A stretch of DNA of 64,000 nt from CBDAPI01 sp965248635 (lineage in GTDB: Bacteria > Acidobacteriota > UBA6911 > RPQK01 > CBDAPI01). The stretch is taken from positions 2,356,001-2,420,000 of the forward strand of contig OZ252114.1 in the NCBI GenBank assembly GCA_965248635.1. The letters are read 5' to 3'. The position numbers were made by a program, and so were the translations under genes. Below are positions 60,828-64,000 of this stretch, piece by piece; within the stretch, counting starts at the first letter, position 1; each line of letters opens with the position of its first letter. The notes beneath the pieces are model-generated. The model had not been told where the DNA came from, made no database searches, and was given only the letters and a program-made list of their open reading frames with translations.

Positions 60828-61866
60828 TCGGGTCGTCCTCTGGCTGGATGGATCCAGCCAACTCCCGAAGCTTTTTTTCCAGGGCCCGAACGGTCCGCAC
60901 CAGTTCCGGAAGGCGCTGAAGAAGAATGTAGTTTCTGCGCCACAAGCCGGAATCCATTTCTGGACTTCCAGAGACCTTGCTTCCCGCCTTGACCGAGCGC
61001 CCAATTCCTGTCTGGCCAGTCGCAATCACGTCGTCCTCAATCGTCAGGTGACCGGCAACCCCAACCTGGCCTGCCAGCATTACCCTGTCGCCGACCCGCG
61101 TGCTCCCGGCCAGCCCCACCTGAGCAGCCAGAACTGCATCCGCTCCCACCTTGGAGCCGTGACCGATCTGGACCAGATTGTCAATCTTGGTGGAGGGCCC
61201 AATGCGGGTTTCTCCCACGGTGGCGCGATCGATGCAGGTGTGAGCTCCGATTTCGACGTCGTCGTCCAGGACCACGATTCCCGCCTGCAGGATCTTGTAG
61301 TAGCTTCCATCTCTGCGGGGCGCAAATCCAAAGCCGTCAGCCCCGATCACCACCCCGTTCTGCAAAATGACCCGGTTGCCGATGCGGCAGTATTCCCGAA
61401 CCACAGCATGGCTGTGGGCCACGAAATCAACTCCGATCTGAGCATAAGGGTAGATGATGACGTTGGGATGGAGGACTGCCCGATCGCCCAGGACCGCTTC
61501 CTCACCGATGACCACATTGGCCCCGATCGAGTAGTCCTCTCCCAGCCGGGCCGTTGCCGCCACGGTGGCAGTGGGGTGGATCCCCGGAATGACGACCGGA
61601 GGACGGTAAAAGAGCTCAATCGCCCGCGCAAAGGACAGGTAGGGATTCCCCGAGATGAGACGGGGTATTTCGGTCGCGGGCGAATCCGAAGAGACAATGA
61701 TGGCGCCCGCCTTGCAGGCCCCGACGCTGGACAGGTACTTCGGGTTGGAGAGAAACGTGAGGTCTTCGGGTCCGGCCTCCTCGATCCCGGCGGCGCCAAG
61801 AATCTCGACCTCGCCGTCACCCTCGAGTCGACAATCCAGGTGCCGGGCGATTGCTGCAAGTTTCAT
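60820..61866 (-). CDS. lpxD: UDP-3-O-(3-hydroxyacyl)glucosamine N-acyltransferase
   Basis: LpxD (348 residues) adds the N-linked 3-hydroxyacyl chain in lipid A synthesis. It has the uridine-binding N-terminal domain (EEAGPEDLTFLSNPKYL), then about ten left-handed hexapeptide repeats (IGANVVIGEEAVLGDRAVL, VIGADGFGFAPRRDG), the catalytic-His region LVQIGHGSKVGADAVLAA and a C-terminal helix. ATG 61866 has GGAAGGAA just upstream. The gene leads the surface-glycan export operon, tying lipid A and exported polysaccharide together. Confidence 0.96.
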   Translation of the reverse strand: MKLAAIARHLDCRLEGDGEVEILGAAGIEEAGPEDLTFLSNPKYLSSVGACKAGAIIVSSDSPATEIPRLISGNPYLSFARAIELFYRPPVVIPGIHPTATVAATARLGEDYSIGANVVIGEEAVLGDRAVLHPNVIIYPYAQIGVDFVAHSHAVVREYCRIGNRVILQNGVVIGADGFGFAPRRDGSYYKILQAGIVVLDDDVEIGAHTCIDRATVGETRIGPSTKIDNLVQIGHGSKVGADAVLAAQVGLAGSTRVGDRVMLAGQVGVAGHLTIEDDVIATGQTGIGRSVKAGSKVSGSPEMDSGLWRRNYILLQRLPELVRTVRALEKKLRELAGSIQPEDDPID

Positions 61867-62033
61867 TTCCTTCCGGAGACTCCTGCCCTGTTCAGATGGG
61901 AATGATAACGTAACATTCCCCCGAGTTATAGCGCTTGCCGGGAAGCTACCGGGGAAAGACACGTCCAGCGGGTTGGCTCGCCCATAGTTCCCTGGGAAGC
62001 ACTGGTTTCACACAAACGGGTACTAAGCAGATC

Positions 62034-63620
62034 ATGGCCAGAAAGCAGAAGGCCGCGAGAGTAGCAGGCAGGGTCAGGCTTGCAGTGCTGATCAGCCGCC
62101 TGCTGGGCCTGGTTCGCGAACTCACGATAGCGGCCGTATTCGGCGCCGGCGCCGTGACGGACGCCTGGCTGGTTGCGTTCAGAATACCCGGGATGCTGCG
62201 AGATCTGGTGGCCGAGGGAGCGCTCAGCTCGGCCTTCATACCCACCTTCAATCGAGTTCTCGCGCGCCAGGGTAAAGAAGCAGCGTGGCAGCTGGGCAGC
62301 CTGGTGATGAGCGCGCTGCTGCTGTTTCTGGGTGCAGCTGCCGTCCTTTTCTACCTTTTCTCCGACTCTTTCGTCTACCTGTTCGCCTTCGGCTTGGGCC
62401 AGGTTGAAGGGAAGTTCGAACTGACTTCGACACTGATTCAAATTATCTCGCCGTTCTTGCTGCTGGTGGCGCTCTCTTCAGTGGCCATGGGGATGTTGAA
62501 CACCTTTGATCGTTTCTTCCTTCCCGCCGTGACGACAGCCTTCTTCAATCTGGCCGTTATCGGCGCGGCACTTCTGATGGTTCCCTGGTTTGAGAGCCGG
62601 GGCATTCCGGGAATCTATGCAGTGGGGTTTGGGGTTGTTGCCGGGGGTGCCCTTCAAGTACTGGTCCAGGCTCCAACTCTGGCCAGACTCGGGTTCCGAT
62701 TCCGTTTCCGGATTCAACTGAAGCATCCTGACCTGGTCCACATCGGGCGCCTGATCGGCCCTGCTTTCCTGGGGGTGGGCGTAACGCAATTCGCGGTCAT
62801 GATCAACACGATTCTGGCCTCGACCCTGGGAGATGGACCCATCTCCTGGCTGAGTTTTGCCTTTCGTATCATCTACCTGCCCATTGGCCTGTTCGGGGTC
62901 GCGATTGGGATCGTCAACCTGAAAGAGGTCTCAGCCTATGCCGCCGAGGAGAACTGGAAGGAGCTCAAAGAGACCGTGGCCAACTCTCTGAGGATGGTTC
63001 TATGCCTTGCCATCCCCTCCACACTGGGGCTGATGGTACTCGCGACTCCCATTGTGGGCACGATTTTTGAGCGGGGGCGTTTCGATGCCTTCGACACCCG
63101 GCAAACGGCCGCGGCTCTGATCCTGTATGCGATAGGTCTGACCAGTTACAGTTGCGTCAAGATCTACGTGCCCACCTTCTATGCTCTCAACGACACGAGG
63201 TCACCAGTTCGTGTCAGCATGATCACGGCTCTGGTTCACGTAGCGACCAGTCTGTTGATGATCTTCCTTTTGTGTCCGGCCGGTTACGAGTTCCTGGGTC
63301 TCGCCTTTGCCACGTCCCTGTCGCTGGTCTTGAATCAGACCCTCCTTATGGGGAAGCTTTCATCGAAGCTGGGCTCTTTCCGGGGCCTGGGCGTGGGTGA
63401 GGTAGCCATGAAAGCCCTGCTTTCGTCGCTGCTCATGGCCGGCTCCGTGTTTGCGTTGTCGCGGTGGCTCGCCCCTTATGAGCTGGAGGGAGTGGGACGG
63501 GTTGTGGCCCTGGGGGCTTGCATCGCACTGGGTGCAGTGGTCTATCTGGCGTCTGCAATGGCGCTCAAACTGGAAGAAGTCAAGCTCCTGGTCACCCGGG
63601 GAGGAGAGGCAGAACGTTGA
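62034..63620 (+). CDS. murJ: lipid II flippase MurJ
   Basis: MurJ (528 residues) moves peptidoglycan precursor lipid II across the inner membrane. It begins with the conserved RLLGLVRELTIAAVFGAGAV and has the family's 14 membrane segments, the central TDAWLVAFRIPGMLRDLVAE and ALSSAFIPTFNRV motifs among them. The long frame from 61935 is trimmed to ATG 62034, which precedes the first conserved helix. Its stop overlaps the Xer start (TTGA). Confidence 0.95.
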   Translation: MARKQKAARVAGRVRLAVLISRLLGLVRELTIAAVFGAGAVTDAWLVAFRIPGMLRDLVAEGALSSAFIPTFNRVLARQGKEAAWQLGSLVMSALLLFLGAAAVLFYLFSDSFVYLFAFGLGQVEGKFELTSTLIQIISPFLLLVALSSVAMGMLNTFDRFFLPAVTTAFFNLAVIGAALLMVPWFESRGIPGIYAVGFGVVAGGALQVLVQAPTLARLGFRFRFRIQLKHPDLVHIGRLIGPAFLGVGVTQFAVMINTILASTLGDGPISWLSFAFRIIYLPIGLFGVAIGIVNLKEVSAYAAEENWKELKETVANSLRMVLCLAIPSTLGLMVLATPIVGTIFERGRFDAFDTRQTAAALILYAIGLTSYSCVKIYVPTFYALNDTRSPVRVSMITALVHVATSLLMIFLLCPAGYEFLGLAFATSLSLVLNQTLLMGKLSSKLGSFRGLGVGEVAMKALLSSLLMAGSVFALSRWLAPYELEGVGRVVALGACIALGAVVYLASAMALKLEEVKLLVTRGGEAER

Positions 63621-64000
63621 ATCCCAGTCAGCTGGCCTTCGGCAGCTTCCTGAACTATCTCCGTGTGGAGAAAGGCCTGGCCACCAACACGATCACGGCT
63701 TACCGATCCGATATCGAGGAGTTCCTGGCCTTTCTCGAGGACGAAGAGAAGAAGCTCAAAGCCGTTCAACATCTTGACCTGAGCCGATTTTTGCAGGGGC
63801 TGTATGAGCGGCTCTCTCCCCGCTCCGTGATGAGAAAGATCGTGAGCCTGAGAGCCTTCTTTAAATTTCTGGTTCTGGATGGGTATCTGGAACTGAATCC
63901 GGCCCAGAACCTGGAGACTCCCAGGGTGTGGCACACCCTTCCGCAGTACCTCACCAGGGACGAAATCGAGGCCCTGCTCTCCGCGCCCGACCTGGAGTCC
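63617..64000 (+). CDS. tyrosine recombinase XerC/XerD, N-terminal part (runs off the window)
   Basis: The first 128 codons of a Xer-type site-specific recombinase are visible. The SAM-like core-binding domain reads FGSFLNYLRVEKGLATNTI, SDIEEFLAF and RKIVSLRAFFKFLV, then ELNPAQNLETPRV and YLTRDEIEALLSAP at the start of the catalytic domain. The catalytic Arg, His and Tyr lie beyond position 64000. The start TTG 63617 overlaps the murJ stop, with GGAGAGG upstream. XerD is the likely chromosomal dimer resolution role, but C versus D cannot be told. Confidence 0.88.
   Translation, partial: MNPSQLAFGSFLNYLRVEKGLATNTITAYRSDIEEFLAFLEDEEKKLKAVQHLDLSRFLQGLYERLSPRSVMRKIVSLRAFFKFLVLDGYLELNPAQNLETPRVWHTLPQYLTRDEIEALLSAPDLES

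Noticed and set aside
1..64000. tRNA, rRNA, tmRNA or riboswitch genes
   Set aside because: I looked at the gaps between genes for cloverleaf ends and known conserved cores and saw none. A covariance-model search would be needed to exclude them fully.

Overview
The window reads as a chromosomal segment of a Gram-negative bacterium, most likely an uncultivated Acidobacteriota. The taxonomic call is an inference from gene content and gene order, not from a marker gene. Support for it: lipid A and outer-membrane functions (lpxD, an MsbA-like exporter, surface-glycan ABC export), menaquinone made by the futalosine route (mqnC), the run yicC-gmk-rpoZ-coaBC, a full oleABCD set, and many large secreted peptidases (M28, M16, S8, S66) with signal peptides. 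Coding density is high. I see no rRNA, tRNA or CRISPR array.

Layout. 1-262: start of a secreted protein running off the window, then a 650-bp spacer with repeats. 915-4276: membrane sensor kinase and sigma-54 response regulator. 4328-6416: SixA-like phosphatase, a coiled-coil protein and a DUF697 GTPase. 6481-15152: a tight minus-strand housekeeping run (msbA-like, yicC, gmk, rpoZ, coaBC, era, uracil-DNA glycosylase, priA). 15234-25778: pdxH, trmI, a TolB-propeller/M28 peptidase, a glycosyltransferase, an SDR, an intact IS1380-family element, and transketolase. 25935-32870: a thioredoxin-like protein, a giant subtilisin-like protease interrupted by an in-frame TAA, a phosphoesterase, a heme A synthase-like protein and a PP2C-type response regulator. 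33017-37623: oleABCD for head-to-head long-chain olefin synthesis. 37698-52195: S66, M28, M16 and Zn peptidases, lepA, hemW, mqnC and a methyltransferase. 52297-61866: a surface polysaccharide locus (B12-radical SAM protein, glycosyltransferases, two sulfotransferases plus a vestige of a third, an ABC exporter whose ATPase also carries an in-frame TAA, lpxD). 62034-64000: murJ and the start of a Xer recombinase.

The most unusual signal is between the genes. (i) Four long, nearly perfect hairpins (22-30 bp stems) share a loop core CGGGAATTTAAACG or a variant of it, while their stem sequences differ but stay complementary. All four lie between convergent genes and all have the same loop orientation. 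(ii) Eight arrays of degenerate 7-bp repeats occur, several starting at or within a few bases of a stop codon. (iii) Two REP-like families occur, one built from paired GGAA/TTCC-loop hairpins and one of about 68 bp built on CAGAACCC...GGTTCTG. Where convergent genes do not overlap, the gap always holds one of the hairpin types; where they overlap, none is present. This looks like an organised system of 3'-end or intergenic repeats and is my main candidate for something undescribed.

Caveats: no database search was possible. Family calls rest on motifs, length and neighbourhood. Start codons were re-chosen from ribosome binding sites and domain boundaries where the longest open frame looked wrong.
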